From: Panicum virgatum
Lineage: Eukaryota; Streptophyta; Magnoliopsida; Poales; Poaceae
Reading direction: 5' to 3'
NCBI RefSeq assembly: GCF_016808335.1
Contig: NC_053153.1
Span: forward strand, 20,347,033 to 20,411,032
Length of the DNA stretch: 64,000 nucleotides
Shown here: piece after piece, positions 23,266 through 36,014 of the stretch
How positions within the stretch are numbered: position 1 is the first letter of the stretch
How the letters are laid out: each line of letters opens with the position of its first letter
Program-made: the position numbers and the translations under genes
Notes under the pieces: generated by a model
Seen by the model: only the letters and a program-made list of their open reading frames with translations
Told to the model about the DNA's origin: nothing
Database searches by the model: none

Positions 23266-23942
23266 CTGGTTCGTCGTCATAGTTCAGACAAGAACGAATT
23301 GAGCTACTTGGCCGATGATCGAGCTGGAGGGGAGAGGGGCGACCGTGAGACGGCGGCGTCGAAGAATCACGGGAGGAAGAAAAGTTTGGTTTGGAATTTA
23401 TGGGCCACAATTTTTCATATTTAGCAAGTTAAAATAGAGTACTATTGGAGATGATCTTCTTTTTATCTCCCCAAACCTATTTGGGGAGTTGACAAACAAC
23501 AAAATTTAGGAAGAATAAATAGGGAACTCTTGGAGATGCTCTTACGGTCCCTTTTATCAGCTCGTAGTGGAAAGCGAAAGCAGGTTTTGTTCTCCGTGCG
23601 CGGAGGAGGAGGAGGAAGTGAAGCCAACAAGGCCACGTAATCCCTCCAAAAGCGCACAAGTAAAACTAACTGCCCGCCCACAGCGCAAAACTTGGCACGC
23701 AAACCAGCGTCCGAAACCGTGCCATTCCGTCGCGAACCCAAACCCGCCGTGACGCGTCGTCGATCGCTTTGTTTACGCACGGAGGGAGGAGTCGCCGCCG
23801 CCGACGCGACAGCGATCGACAAGCGGCCTAGCACAGCCCCTGCCAAGGACGACCGAGGACGGCAGCGCCAGGCACGGAACAGAGCGCCCGTCCGTTCCGC
23901 CTGCGGCCTGCTGCTGCTCCTGCCGTACGTGGGGTAGCCTAA

Positions 23943-24180
23943 GGCCCTGTTTCGCTTCAAAATTCCAAAATTTTACAAGATTTCCTATCACATCGAATGT
24001 TTCAATGCATGCATGAAGTATTAAATGTAGTTAAATAAAATAACTAATTACATAGTTAGATTGTAATTTGCGAGACGAATCTTTTGAGCCTAGTTAACCC
24101 ATGACGGGACAATAATTATCAAATAAAAACGAAAGTGCTACAATATTTTACACCTAAATTTTTACGCAACTAAACAAGGC
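23943..24180. mobile_element. MITE of the GGCCCTGTTT/AACAAGGC type
   Basis: Begins GGCCCTGTTT and ends CAACTAAACAAGGC. The interior has the usual CGAGACGAATCTTTTGAGCC and ACGAAAGTGCTAC segments of this very common grass MITE family. About 240 bp, no coding capacity. Confidence 0.75.
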
Positions 24181-25534
24181 ACGGGTAGGAGAACGCAGGG
24201 CGCGGCGGGCATCATGGTTTACAGCCACACGGTACCGATGTGTGAGATAATTTTGCCAAACCTCTAGCTATTTGAAGCTAGCCAAACCTATTCGCCATGC
24301 TCGGCGAATTCGGCAGCCAATACACGCGTAGGCTCAACTTTATAAATAATATAATACACCCCCAATTATCTCCTCTGAATACCTCGTGGAGACTGGCTCG
24401 GCAAATTTCAAAATTTACTAAGTCACCACTTAAGTTTCGTTGTTGACGAAAATATCATCTACCACTAAAATAATATTGTCATTAATTAATTAATTTTTAA
24501 ACTCAAGACATTATTCGATTGTGCTACATGGACGACCTTGACGAACGAGATTTTTGTAGTGATTTTGTCCATCTCAAGATGTGCCGACGTTTGAATGCGC
24601 TCATCGGGATAGAATAAATGTGCATGTATCTTACTATTACAAATTGGAGACTTTTTTGGAGCCTCCACGTTAAGTTCTAGGTGGACACTCTGAAAAAATA
24701 GATAAATTCTATAAATTCTCACAAAAATTAAAAACATCCGGCCATCAATCCAACAACTCTAATTATAATAATCATCGGATCTGTTATCTTTTCTAATAAA
24801 TTACTCATCTCGGTCATTATGAAAATAAACTAAAGTAACCTCCTAAACATGTATCTAAAATACCCACCTCTGCCATTATAAAAAAATCTAAAGTAACCCT
24901 CTAATCTTTGTGTAAATTACCCATTTATGCCATTATAAAAATAATACAAATAATCTCATAAATTTGCATATAAATTATCCAATTATGTCATTACTATTAC
25001 AAGTTAAATTACTTCTAAATTTGAATTTAAATTATATAATTAATATAATATATTATATCATTATTAATATATTAAAAATCTGAATCTATCATTATTACCC
25101 ACCGGTGCACCAATATAAAATTTTAAATTACTATTTCTATCATTATTAATATATTTTTTATATTATTATTTATATAAAATACTACTCATGATATATGTCA
25201 CCATATATTTTTGTATGATGGAAGAGATAAGAATATCAATTCACAAACAAATAGTTCAACTAAATATATATTGAATACATATGGAGTTGTTATGCAAAAT
25301 GAAATATATTATTATTAGATAATGATAAACATATATATTAAATATGTGTTAAAATATTTAATAGATAAAAAAGAGCATGAGATAGATAATTATAATTATT
25401 GACTTTATTCTTACATTCATCCTGTTCAGATGGCTGGTTTTGGCTGGCTCATTCACTATAGCGACTGATTTTGAGAGATGACCCATATTGTAGCGGCTAA
25501 TACTGTAGCAGATGGTTATTATAGCGGCTGCTTA
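24181..25534. other. AT-rich intergenic DNA with degenerate tandem repeat
   Basis: No gene is supported. At 24812-25000 a unit of about 60 bp, starting CATTATAAAAA and containing AAATTACCCA, recurs about three times with much divergence. The rest is AT-rich with short microsatellite-like runs. Confidence 0.6.
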
Positions 25535-25706
25535 GACCAGTCTCAGTGGAAGTTTCATGGGCACAGTTGTGCCAGATGAGTTTCATGATGATGAAATTCT
25601 CCATACATTCCATAAAACTCTATTATTATCTCTTTTTACAATGTCAACAAAATTGATAATATTTAATGTTATGAAACCCTTTATGAAATTTCCACTGTGA
25701 CTGGCC
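25535..25706. mobile_element. Tourist-like MITE, 172 bp
   Basis: Terminal inverted repeats GACCAGTCTCAGTGGAAGTTTCAT and its inverse at the right end (ATGAAATTTCCACTGTGACTGGCC), with TTA target duplications at 25532-25534 and 25707-25709. Size, ends and TTA duplication fit PIF/Harbinger-derived MITEs. Confidence 0.8.
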
Positions 25707-25709
25707 TTA

Positions 25710-26258
25710 CTGTAAAAACGCTCAACGACCCACGGCACGTCATAATACGCGGTTACTGTAGCTACAATTACTATAGCTGCAGTACCTCCAGCTAGTTATT
25801 CAAGTGCGGCCGATTAGTTCTAATTAGTTCCTGCGGAAGGACGGATTGATAGACTTGTTCATACAAATAGCGTACGTGTATGCATGCGAGAGTCTGCGTG
25901 TGTTCATGTTCGTCGAAGAAGAAAAAAAAATCACGTACCCACGGTACCTGTGCTTGCCGAGGTGCACGTAAAGGCGGAGAGGAGTACCATCGAACAACAG
26001 CACCACGCCTCCTGTTACTACAGTACAGTCGCGCAATTGGACAGTTACTATAAACACCATTCCAGCAAATCCGATACATGTATTTTCCTATAAATATAAT
26101 ATACCTCAAGGCTTGAAACAATGAAGCAAAACACATGAAGAAAAGCATCAAGCATTACCTTGCGTTGATTCTTGGAGAATATTGGACAATGCATGAAATC
26201 GTTTAAACGGCGCTAAAATTCTTGAACTAACAGAGTACGGACGACATGTTCGGTCCTA
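25710..26258. other. Intergenic, no gene seen
   Basis: Short reading frames exist on both strands, but none has a recognisable domain. Nothing else stands out before the Helitron end. Confidence 0.5.
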
Positions 26259-26312
26259 TCTATATCTATATACATATTTCTAAAGCGAGTAAGTTCTCCA
26301 CCTAAATTTTTG

Positions 26313-26543
26313 TGTAAGCAATATGAATTACAGGAAATGATTGGATTGATTGATAGGATGTATCAATGTGTGTACATATAGGCAGAGAACCCTAGATGAT
26401 TTTTAAAAACACCACCACCAGGGGACCCTGCCGCTATCTACCAACCAGAGGAGTGGGCGGCGTCCCTAGCCAGGAAGGCTGGGCGCCGGCCACCCAAGGC
26501 CCAACAGGACCTGCTAACCATAACTCTAATCGCCTTGCTAATA
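26313..26543 (-). repeat. 3' LTR of the copia element
   Basis: Minus strand TATTAGCAAGG to GCTTACA; the usual TG start has become TA. Confidence 0.9.
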
Positions 26544-26619
26544 TGCCCCCACAGTCTGATCGCCGAAGCCGCGAACGTTAAGACTGGACCTGAACTCCTG
26601 AAACAAAGAATTAGGTAAC

Positions 26620-27639
26620 TGTTGACGCGAGATGATCACACACCAAGCCCAGGAGCCCCGTACGCCAAGCCCGGACTGCACTTGATTTGAACCAAGGCGT
26701 GCCAGTCAATTTGACCTATAAATTGATAAGAAAACAACAAACCGTCAAATTCAATAGTGTATCGGTTGGATTTCCGAATCACTCTTGCGCGGGGTATCGG
26801 CAAGGCCCTGCCGATACAGAAGACGACAATAGATCGGGTATAATAAATATGTAATAAAAGCGATCTACAAGGGATCGGCAATGAGCTGCCGATGTCGATA
26901 AGCAACTAGACGGCTAGATCTAAAGCCGACACGTGCCAGGTAACAGTGTACAAACCCACGAATGTATGGATCTGGACAAATCTAAACTTATGATCAAATC
27001 TAATCGGCTTTATAAGGTTTATCATGATAAACAAGGAGCTTATAGCCGATTAAACAGATCACTAAGCCGAGTAGTTTGTGAATGAATCTAAACGAGAAAA
27101 CAGCGATGCGCCCGAGATCAAAACTTAGATAATTTCGGTAAATTTTGAATAGATCTGAACGAAACCACAGCGATGCGCCCGGAAGCTAAGGCTCAGATTT
27201 ACTCGGTAAACGAAGACTTACCAGCAAACCAAGTCGCTCGAATGTGAGGCGTCCTTGATCAACTTGAAAGAACTCGCGAAAAAGAAAAAGATGGCGAAGC
27301 CGGCGACGAGAAAGTAAATTGCAAGTAGAGTAAATTTGTGTTTGTTGGATGTGAATCAATCTTTACAATAGCCGGGGGCTCATATTTATACCCCACGCTA
27401 ACACAATCCTAGCCGATTACGGCAAAACATATTCTATCTTAAGAAACAAGAAACTATCCTAATAAACAAAATGACACCTTCCAAACCGAGACCTTCTCGT
27501 ACCAAATTCGTGTATAAACGCCAACACACCGGAACGGTACCAAATCATGACCGATCCTTTCACGCATATTGCTATCTCCCAACCTGGTATTCCTTCCCTT
27601 CACCAATCTTTTAACACGTACCAAAAAACGGTGTCAACA
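26620..27639 (-). repeat. 3' LTR of the nested element
   Basis: Plus-strand ends TGTTGACGCGAG and GGTGTCAACA. It contains GTATCGGCA/TGCCGATAC at 26794-26817 and ATCGGCA/TGCCGAT at 26874-26893. Confidence 0.9.
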
Positions 27640-27946
27640 CATGCCCCCCAGTTTCGGAGTGAAATACCCTTTTGCTCCGAAATTATTTCTCAATCATAAT
27701 TATTTCCTGCAAACGGTTGCCTCAAAAGCGCTCCATGCCGTTGTAATGCATACGGCTCATCAATCCGGAATCCCGACTCCTAAGGTGGGTCATCCTATAA
27801 ATACGTCAGTGTACTTTCCCCTTTTCTTCTCCACAACTCCTCGCATCCAGGCCATCCTTCTCTCTGTTCAAGAACTCATCCGCTCCGCCGCCTCCGAACT
27901 TCAGCACATCTTCTCCGATCACAAGAGGCTCCTCCAAATTCTGCAA

Positions 27947-30900
27947 ATGGCTTCCATCTCCGAGATTCCCCAGGTACAATAACTCCCATTCTTTTTTGCG
28001 CTGCCATTTCATTCTGTGATTCGCGACTATTCTTGGTTTCCCCCTTTTATGCCATTATTTCTAGGCCCTTAGGAACTCAATCTTCATCCCTCTGTCCGAG
28101 CAACCTAGCATGGTCTGTCTAGGTCCCATAGGTAACTCAGATCCGACTAGCATAATTAATCTGGAGACAGGCAGAATCCCCCTCAAGGCCTCAAATATGA
28201 CATCAGACTGATCTCTCGCCTTCAGATCTTGGCCAAGCGTCACTCTAGGGTGGAGAAACTGGTTTCGCAGAGTAGCAGGCAGTCACCAAGCCACTTGGGA
28301 GCAATATGATATTACCCAATGTCTCAATTTGTCTTTGTCTGAAATGGTTAGGAACGAGCCGATGCTCATATCGGCTTCCTTCTTTTGGTCTGATGCCATC
28401 AATGCCTTCTTATTTGGTCATAGTCCAATGACCCCAACCTTGCTAGATGTTATGATGCTGACCGGTCTAAATATCACTGCTTCCGACCAGTCTTTTAACT
28501 TCCATGACAATGCTTCTTTCAAAATAGAGACCAGGACCATCGGTGGGTGGAAAGCATACATTACCAAAAACATGAAAACTGGTTCTGTATCCCTAAGAGA
28601 ACACACCGCTTTCCTCAACATGTGGCTAGAAAAATTCATCTTTTGTGGCAAAACAATGGGTCCAACAAACAACACCTTGAAGATGGCTGAAACTCTAGCT
28701 AGTGGAAACCCAGTACCGCTTGGTAAACATCTTCTTGGATCAGGTTATCATCTGCTTCACCAAGTATCGGCCAAACTTAGGGCCGACCAACCAATCTCTA
28801 ATCTGGGGGGCCCATGGTGGTTCATACAATTGTGGCTGAACATGTATATGCATAAAATCATGGGTATCAGACTGTCAGAAATGTCCTTCCCATCAGAAGA
28901 CTTTGGTGAAGAGGAAAACCCTATTACTCATCGTTGCACTTCTTTCGGCGAAGCTGCTATCATGATTGCCAATGATCCCAATGTCTTTGGCAAAACTGAC
29001 TTCTTCAAATGCTTCTACAATGGCTTCACCGAAAATTCCACCATCTGGTTTGCATATCATGATGATAACAAGGAATACGAAAACCCCTTCAAGTTCAATC
29101 TTGATTCCTGGAGGGATGATGAAGAAGCCACAAACATCATGAGAGAGGTCATATCTCCAAGAATTTCTGCCTGCTAACTTCACTTCTGGAAAGAGTGCGA
29201 TCGGTTACGAGTTCTGCTACCCATCAGTTGTAGCCAGGCAACTGGGATTTGTCCAGATACCGCCTCTCCCTTACTTTGCCGATAAAGTTCAAGGAAGGAA
29301 CCCAATCGGCAAAGCTCTTGCATACAATCGGCTGAAAAGCTTGGAACTTGTCATAGATACGACACAACTAGCCGATTGGCAAGTAGCACCGCTTACCACC
29401 ATACCCTTCACACAATGGTGGTCAGAGTGGCTAGAACACCTCTTCTGTAGATCACTAAATGTCTATTGCATTGCCTTGTACGAAAATTACCAAGGTGCTG
29501 ATGATGAGGTACACATAAAAATTCCTTTCGTTGCATCTCCCTTTATATTCTGACAAATACACGCAACAAGTTGACAGTACCCCACCTCCAACGGTCAGCA
29601 GAAGCGGGTAGCCGATCAAATATTCCCCACCAACAAACTATCCTCTCATCGGCTATTATGCACCAACACTTGCTGACGTTGCTGCTGGCAAAAAATGTAA
29701 GATGACCAGCACTAAAAGAACAGCTCAGAAGACCCAAGGCTCTTCTAGTCAAGTCTTGACCATTGCATCGGCACCAAATACCGATGCTCCAACAGATGTC
29801 GTCTTTTCTCCGTTAGAAGGTAAAAGATAACTTTCAATTCCTTTTCCTGACTATAATGCACACTTTTTACTAACCATATCGTTCGGCATTTCAAAACATA
29901 GCCGCCGAAGATGCAGATGAAGAGGACGCCAAAGAGATTGCCTCTCATACATCTCCGATAGTCCAGGTATTTCACTTGTCCACTCATCACCTTCTGATAT
30001 GCATCTGACATTCGTATTTCCACACTAGATTCAACGTCTGCCTTCCAAAAGGGCCAGAACAACTGACTCACCAATTCAGGTAACACAACCATCTTCCCCT
30101 TTCTGGTTCATCTTTGCATCTGACATTGACTTCTTTATCCAGCAAACACCAAGCATTGTGCAAGAGCCATCAATCATCCCACAAGATGCCCTTCCTGACT
30201 CTAGCGTCTCAGCATTATTGCTTGCATCCTCCTATGCACCACTCACTAATGAAGTCTCTCCGATACAAGTAGGACATTTTTACTTTTCCCAGAAATCCAG
30301 AAGAACAATACTTAATTAACATTCCCTTCCTTCTTAACCAGGCACAAGACAGTCCAGACAAACAGTCTATTCTCTTTTCAACTTGGGACCATTGGTGCAG
30401 AAGATGAGGTCGTATCGTCAGCAAAATCGGCTCCATTATATGAAGAAACCAAGGCCAAACTTCAAGAAATTTTGCAGTTGTTGAACCAAGATATTGGCCA
30501 ACTGGTCCAAGATGCTGAGCCGATTCGCATTATCCTGAAGTCTCTAAAGGGCACTCTCTCTGAATCTCTTGAAGAAGCGCTACATCCTGCTGCTTATATT
30601 GAGAGCCATCAGATCTCTGTTCTCAAAGCCCAGAAGCGTCTCTCTGATCGGCTTCACCAAGAGCAAACGATCAAACAAAGAGATGACCTAAAGAATCTTG
30701 TGGAAACAACCCGCAGGAAGATTGTCTCTCTGACTCAGTCCAAGGCAGATATGGAACAATCTAAGAGACTTGGAAGCCAAACGGGAGCGCCTCATCAAAG
30801 AACTAGAACAAGTAAATCAAGAAATCGCCGATGTGGACAACAAACTATTCCAGCTTCCAACGGCTCTTCAGCAACTTGAGGCAGAGAAACAAGAACAAGC

Positions 30901-31039
30901 TCGCCACACCTATCAACTCCACAAAAGCATCAAAATAGTACCAGGTTCTACCGAGGCTGACGTTAAAGAGATCCAAGACGCTAATGACATTCGCCTCCAT
31001 GCGATTTCCGTGATCCAGAATGCCCATGGATCCTTGTAA
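27947..31039 (+). pseudogene. Plant mobile domain gene carried antisense in the nested element
   Basis: The plus-strand gene starts at ATG 27947 (MASISEIPQ, followed by a donor GTACAA). A TATA box TATAAATA at 27796-27803 lies about 150 bp upstream. The second exon (from about 28066) gives LRNSIFIPLSEQPSMVCLG, a TGA stop in RSWPSV's lead-in, then WRNWFRRVAG. The large block 28329-29177 has ASFFWSDAINAFLFGHSPMT, then PTLLDVMMLTGLNI, the signature of the plant mobile domain, and GGPWWFIQLWLNMY. Downstream pieces (29200-30400) are short with introns, and 30470-31039 encodes a coiled coil. Stops make it a pseudogene in this copy. PMD proteins in plants act in silencing and genome stability; the role of this one is unknown. 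Confidence 0.75.
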
Positions 31040-31308
31040 ACTACTACTTGTTCTTGTCGTGGTAGAAAAACTTCAATCTGATGTATTGTAAACAATGTTT
31101 AACTTACAACCCTTGTCTAGCCAATACATTTTTTTCTTTCGGATTTTATTGCCCTAAGGTCGATACAAAATTATATTGGCCATCAGTAGCCAATGTTATC
31201 AAAACACTATTGGCTTTTTCTTATATTTTTTGCTCTAAAGGCGACATCTATCATGTCGGCTAGACCAAACTCAGCCGATGCTCAGATCATCACCTTTTAC
31301 AATGCCAC

Positions 31309-32148
31309 TTAAGATTCATCTGCAAATCCAATTGCTGAGCTCGATGACATCTCATAATCGGCGACCTTCAAGAACTCTGTCTCCCATGCTTGACCAGAAA
31401 AACATTTCATTTTTTCATAGCTTTCCTCACTGGCTTCTGCCGATGCAATACTGAACGATGAATCGGTAGCAACAACTTCAACAACATCGCCGATCCATTG
31501 TATAAGGCATTGATGCATAGTAGATGATATGCAACAATTGGCATGAATCCAATCTCTCCCCAACAGCAAACTATATGATCCCTTCCCATTAATGACAAAG
31601 AAAGTAGTAGGGAGTGTCTTACTGCCGATGGTCAAATCAACACACAATGCTCCAACTACCGGAAATATGACTTCTTCAAAATCCTCGAGTATCATATCCG
31701 TTTTGGTCAGGTCTTCACTACCCTTTCCAAGCTTGCGTAGCATGGCATATGGCACTATGTTCACTGCTGCTCCTCCATCTACTAGCATCTTTGTAACAGA
31801 CTTACCATCAACAAATCCTTTCAAGAACAGAGCTTTGAGATGTTTACATTTTTCATCCTCTGGTTTCTCAAAAGTAGCCGGTATAGGTTCCAAATTTAGC
31901 TGAGCCATGGCCTCTTCCAAATCTTGCTCCTCCTCATCATCATCTGGTGCCATGAACTCACTAGGTAGCATGAAAACCATGTTGATAGGCGCAGCCGATG
32001 ATCCTGATTGTTGCCCTTCATCGGCCTTTAGCTTGACACGCCAAACTTCATATCTGACTCCTCTCCTGGGAGCCTTTCTTCTTTCCTCTTCCTCCAGTGC
32101 CTCTGTTTGACGCAGCCTCGAAACTCGTCTCTTCTGCGATCTAGTCAA
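31309..32148 (-). pseudogene. Aspartic protease region of the nested element
   Basis: An open frame of 279 residues. The core has KMLVDGGAAVNIVPYAMLRKLG and, later, SYSLLLGRDWIHAN, the two signature blocks of a retroviral-type aspartic protease (DGGA catalytic segment and LLGRDW). The N-terminal part is acidic. The frame ends at a stop and no RT follows, so pol was lost here or never acquired in this family. Confidence 0.82.
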
Positions 32149-32859
32149 ACCTCTCGGGCACCATCGAGGCCGATCAATGTTATCATGAACTGGCTCTCTT
32201 TCCGGATCTCTACGGTGTGGTTATTCATCTGGAACTTGAGTAGCAGCAGCCCGCTCAACTCGCTCATCGTCAGAAATCCTCCCTCCTGCAGGATCACGTA
32301 GCATGGTCCTGCCCCCCAGCCGATCATGTACTGAAACCCTGCCCCCCAGCTAATCATGCACAGAGATGCGTCTGCGATCATCTCTCCCTCTGATGATCAG
32401 CCCTCGAGGCCTCTGGTCGAAACATGGCTTCTTGTGCGATCGGTCTTCACGGTAGAAACCATTGCACTCTGGACAATTATCCACTATCGGCAGAGTCAAC
32501 CCTTCTTCCCAACAGTATACAAAGAAAGGACATCTCCAGTGCCCTTCATGTCGTCGTGCAGACTCTTCTCTGTACTGTCTCCTTTCTTGATCACGTTGGA
32601 ACTTGTTTAGCAACATCTGAGACGTTACCTTCTCCTTTGGCGCCGCTGAATCTTCTTTCTGTTGCGGCTCCTTACCCTTGGCTTCATCGACCGTTATCTA
32701 TGCTTTGGGATCAACAGCCCCAGATTCCTTGGCCGATTGCGATGTGAGCATCTTTGTTTGTAATGCGTTTCCCTTCTTTCCAACATCTACCATGTTTGCT
32801 GGAAACGGATGTCCATCAATCTTCATCGGCTTTTTGGGTGTCTCAAACTTGAGCCTACC

Positions 32860-34752
32860 TTACTCTATAGCCGATTGTATCTGCTGACGAAACACTTTGC
32901 ACTCATTTGTGTCATGAGATGTTGCATTGTGCCACTTGCAATACTTAATATTCTTCAACTCTTGATCTGTCGGGATCTTGTGATATGGCTTTAGCTTAAT
33001 CTGCCCCTCTGACAGCAACAGGTCGAAGATCTTGTCAGCTTTGGTAATATCAAACCCATACTTCTCGGGTTCTTTGTTACCAAAAGGACATGAGATCGGC
33101 TTTTTGTTGTTCTGAACCCATTCAACAGTTCCCACCATCTGGTCATCATCTGAATTAGAAGTTTCTGAGCAGTCAACGAAATTGACTTTCTTCTGAAAGT
33201 TGCTTCTCTTCTGCTCATACGGTCTTGCCTATCTTGTCATCCTATTGGCCATCTGACTGATGCTATAGAACTCCTGGGAAGCATACTTCTTCTTGATGTG
33301 TGGCAGGAGTCCTTGGAAGGCAACCTCTGCAAGCTGCTGATCAGATAGAACCAGACTAAAGTACTGGTTCTTAACATCTCTGAACCTCTAAATGAAGGCA
33401 GCGACCGATTCGTCATTCCTTTGCCTTAAGTTGGTCAAATCGGTCAGTTTCATTTCTTCTACACCAGAGTAGAAGAACTGTTGGAACTGTTTCTCCAGAT
33501 CGGCCCAGTATATAATGGAGTTGGCTGGTAACGTCGTGAACTATGTGAAGGCCGATTCAGACAAAGACATAGAAAACAAACACACTTTTAATGCATCTTG
33601 CTGAGCCGCTTATCCACACTGTATGATGAATCTGTTGATGTGTTCAACTGCGGAGACCTTCCCCTGTCTAGAAAACTTGGTGAAATCTGAAAGCTTGTAC
33701 TTGTGGGGCAATGGTAGTTGATCATAAGCAGCCGGATATGGAGTTCTGTACATAATTTTCTACTGCTTTGGCTTCAAACCAAACTGATCTCTCATCACCT
33801 TAGCAATCTTGGATGCCCAGTCAATCTGTTGACCACCAGCTGATGCTTCCTGTGGTGTTGGTGGAGTCATCGGTAAAGTTGCCGATGTTGGCTGGACATT
33901 CGGGGTGGTCATCGGCTGAGCAGCCGATGCGGTCCGTGTGACTTGCTGAGGGGATTGACAGGATGGCGATTGATAGAGCACCATCTCATTATCATGACTA
34001 CTCTGCGTTGTCCTCTGACTAGACTATTATTGTGCTATAGGAGGCACATTCACATGACGCACAAAACCAGTCGCAAGATCATGGAAAACCCAGGTGACTC
34101 CGTTGGCACGGGGAATCCTATTTGCCAGGACTTCCGTAGGAGACTTGGGCTGCAGTGTTATTGCCAGATTCTGTTGCTGTGGCGTCGGCCATGGGGCCGA
34201 CACGTTGCTAGGGCTTGCTGGCGAAGGTACTGACGTAGGTGTAACCGCTGGTTGTGAAGCTGGTGCGGTATCTTGAGGCTGGGTCGGCTGTGGAGCCGAC
34301 GTATTGACTTGCTGATTCATCGGTTGAGAAGCCGATGTACTTGATTGCCCTATTGGAGACGGAATCATGTATTCTGGAGGCATACCAAGTCCAGTAGTAG
34401 GATCCCATCCAGCTGGGTATCCTGACATAAATCTTCCCTGTGCATATGTAGCCATTAGCGTGGAATTGGTGTACACAGGAGGAAACTGAGTCGACGCCAC
34501 AGTACTAATCGGCTGTGCATCTATGACACCCTCATCTGCCTGAGCTTAAGGATGAATCTGTGATGTCCCAATAGCCGATCCGGTAGGAGAAAAGACCATC
34601 TGACTGGCCTGTTGGTAGGCCAGTCCTACAAAGCCTGGTGTTCCCCTATCTTGCAGCGTCTTGAGCACAGTATTGTGGACATAGTTAGCCATGATCGGAG
34701 CATGATTCACAAAAATGTGTTTGATCGCCTGAATCATCTGATGTATCATCTT
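32860..34752 (-). pseudogene. gag region of the nested element
   Basis: The minus-strand frame starts near 34749 (MIHQMIQAIKHIFVNHAPIM). It passes a Pro/Gln/Thr-rich spacer (34027-34500), then a gag core around 33240-33760 with several stops (KLSDFTKFSRQGKVSAVEHI, then LRQRNDESVAAFI). The C-terminal CKWHNATSHDTNECKVFRQQI (32870-32960) is a motif common at the end of gag in grass gypsy elements. Too many stops for a functional protein. Confidence 0.75.
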
Positions 34753-34968
34753 GTCCTCCTTCTGTGACTCATTGTAGGAAAATCATACTTTTTAATTACC
34801 TCCCCACTCCTGTTGGTGCTGTAGGATAAGAGGCAATGTCGCTCAAAACCTTCCACAACTGCCTGGAGTTCTGCTTTTTATTCTTCCTTCAGCTTATCCT
34901 TGTCGATCGGGATCTGGTTCCGCTCGGAAACCTCTGCTTTTTCTTCAGTTGACATCTTGATGTTTTTT

Positions 34969-34987
34969 GTCCCACTGGGCGTGCCAA
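34969..34987 (-). promoter_or_regulatory. Primer binding site of the nested element
   Basis: Minus-strand TTGGCACGCCCAGTGGGAC, a few bases inside the 5' LTR. It fixes the transcription strand of the element. Confidence 0.75.
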
Positions 34988-34993
34988 AAGATG

Positions 34994-36014
34994 TGTTAAC
35001 ACGAGATGATCACACACCAAGCCCAGGAGCCCCGTACGCCAAGCCCGGACTGCACTTGATTTGAACTAAGGCGTGCCAGTCAATTTGACCTGTAAATTGA
35101 TAAGGAAACAGCAAACCGTCAAATTAAAGAGTGTATCGGCTGGATTTCTGAATCACTCTTTCGCGGGGTATCGGCAAGGCCCTGCCGATACAGAAGACGA
35201 CAATAGATCGGGTATAATAAACGTGTAATAAAAGCAATCTACAAGGGATCGGCAATGAGCTGTCGATGCCGATAAGCAACTAGACGGCTAGATCTAAAGC
35301 CGACACGTGCCAGGTAACAGTGTACAAACCCACGAATGTATGGATCTGGACAAAACTAAGCTTATGATCAAATCTAATCGGCTTTACAAGGTTTATCATG
35401 ATAAACAAGGAGCTTACAGCCGATTAAATAGATCACTAAGCCGGGTAGTTTGTGAATGAATCTAAACGAGAAAACAGCGATGCACCCGAGATCAAAGCTT
35501 AGGTAAATTCGATAAATTTTGAATAGATCTGAACGAAGCCACAACAATGTGCCCGAAAGCTAAGGCTCAGATTTACTCGGTAAACGAAGATTTATCAGCA
35601 AATTAAATCGCTCGAATGTGAGGCGTACTTGATCAGTTTGAAAGAACTTGTGGAAAAGGAAAAGATGGCGAAGCCGCCGACGAGAAAGTAAATTGCGAAT
35701 AGAGTAAATTTGTGTTTGTTGAATGCGTATCAATCTTTACAATAGCCGGGGGGCTCATATTTATACCCCACGCTAACACAATCCTAGCCGATTACGGCAA
35801 AACATATTCTATCTTAAGAAACAAGAAACTATCCTAATAAACAAAATGACACCTTCCAAACCGAGACCTTCTTGTACCAAATTCGTGTATAAACGCCAAC
35901 ACACCGGAATGGTACCAAATCATGACCGATCCTTCCACGCATATTGCTATCTCCCAACCTGGTATTCCTTCCCTTCACCAATCTTTTGACACGTACCAAA
36001 AAAAGGTGTCAACA
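34994..36014 (-). repeat. 5' LTR of the nested element
   Basis: Matches 26620-27639 along its whole length. It contains the inverted repeat GTATCGGCA/TGCCGATAC at 35168-35191. Confidence 0.9.

Larger units (their letters stand above)
22498..23541. mobile_element. PIF/Harbinger-like Pack element with captured fragments
   Basis: Ends GGGCATCTCCAACAGTTCC (left) and, on the other strand, GAGCATCTCCAAGAGTTCC (right). A second matched pair lies further in (CTCCAATAGTTCTCTATTTT near 22565 and its inverse near 23450), giving about 100 bp of subterminal inverted repeat. TTA at 22495-22497 and 23542-23544 is the 3-bp target duplication typical of PIF/Harbinger. No transposase is present. The interior carries minus-strand pieces of at least one host gene. 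Confidence 0.75.
26620..36014 (-). mobile_element. Nested gypsy-like LTR element without pol, with antisense PMD gene
   Basis: LTRs 34994-36014 (5') and 26620-27639 (3') of about 1020 bp are flanked by a perfect target duplication GTAAC (26615-26619, 36015-36019). Strand is set by the primer site TTGGCACGCCCAGTGGGAC beside the right LTR and the purine tract ACTGGGGGGCATG beside the left one. Gag and protease relics are present on the minus strand, but no RT, RNase H or integrase was seen. Instead the 27.9-31.0 kb part holds a plus-strand gene with a plant mobile domain. The element must use another element's enzymes. A partial by-eye LTR comparison suggests about 5% divergence. Confidence 0.88.
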
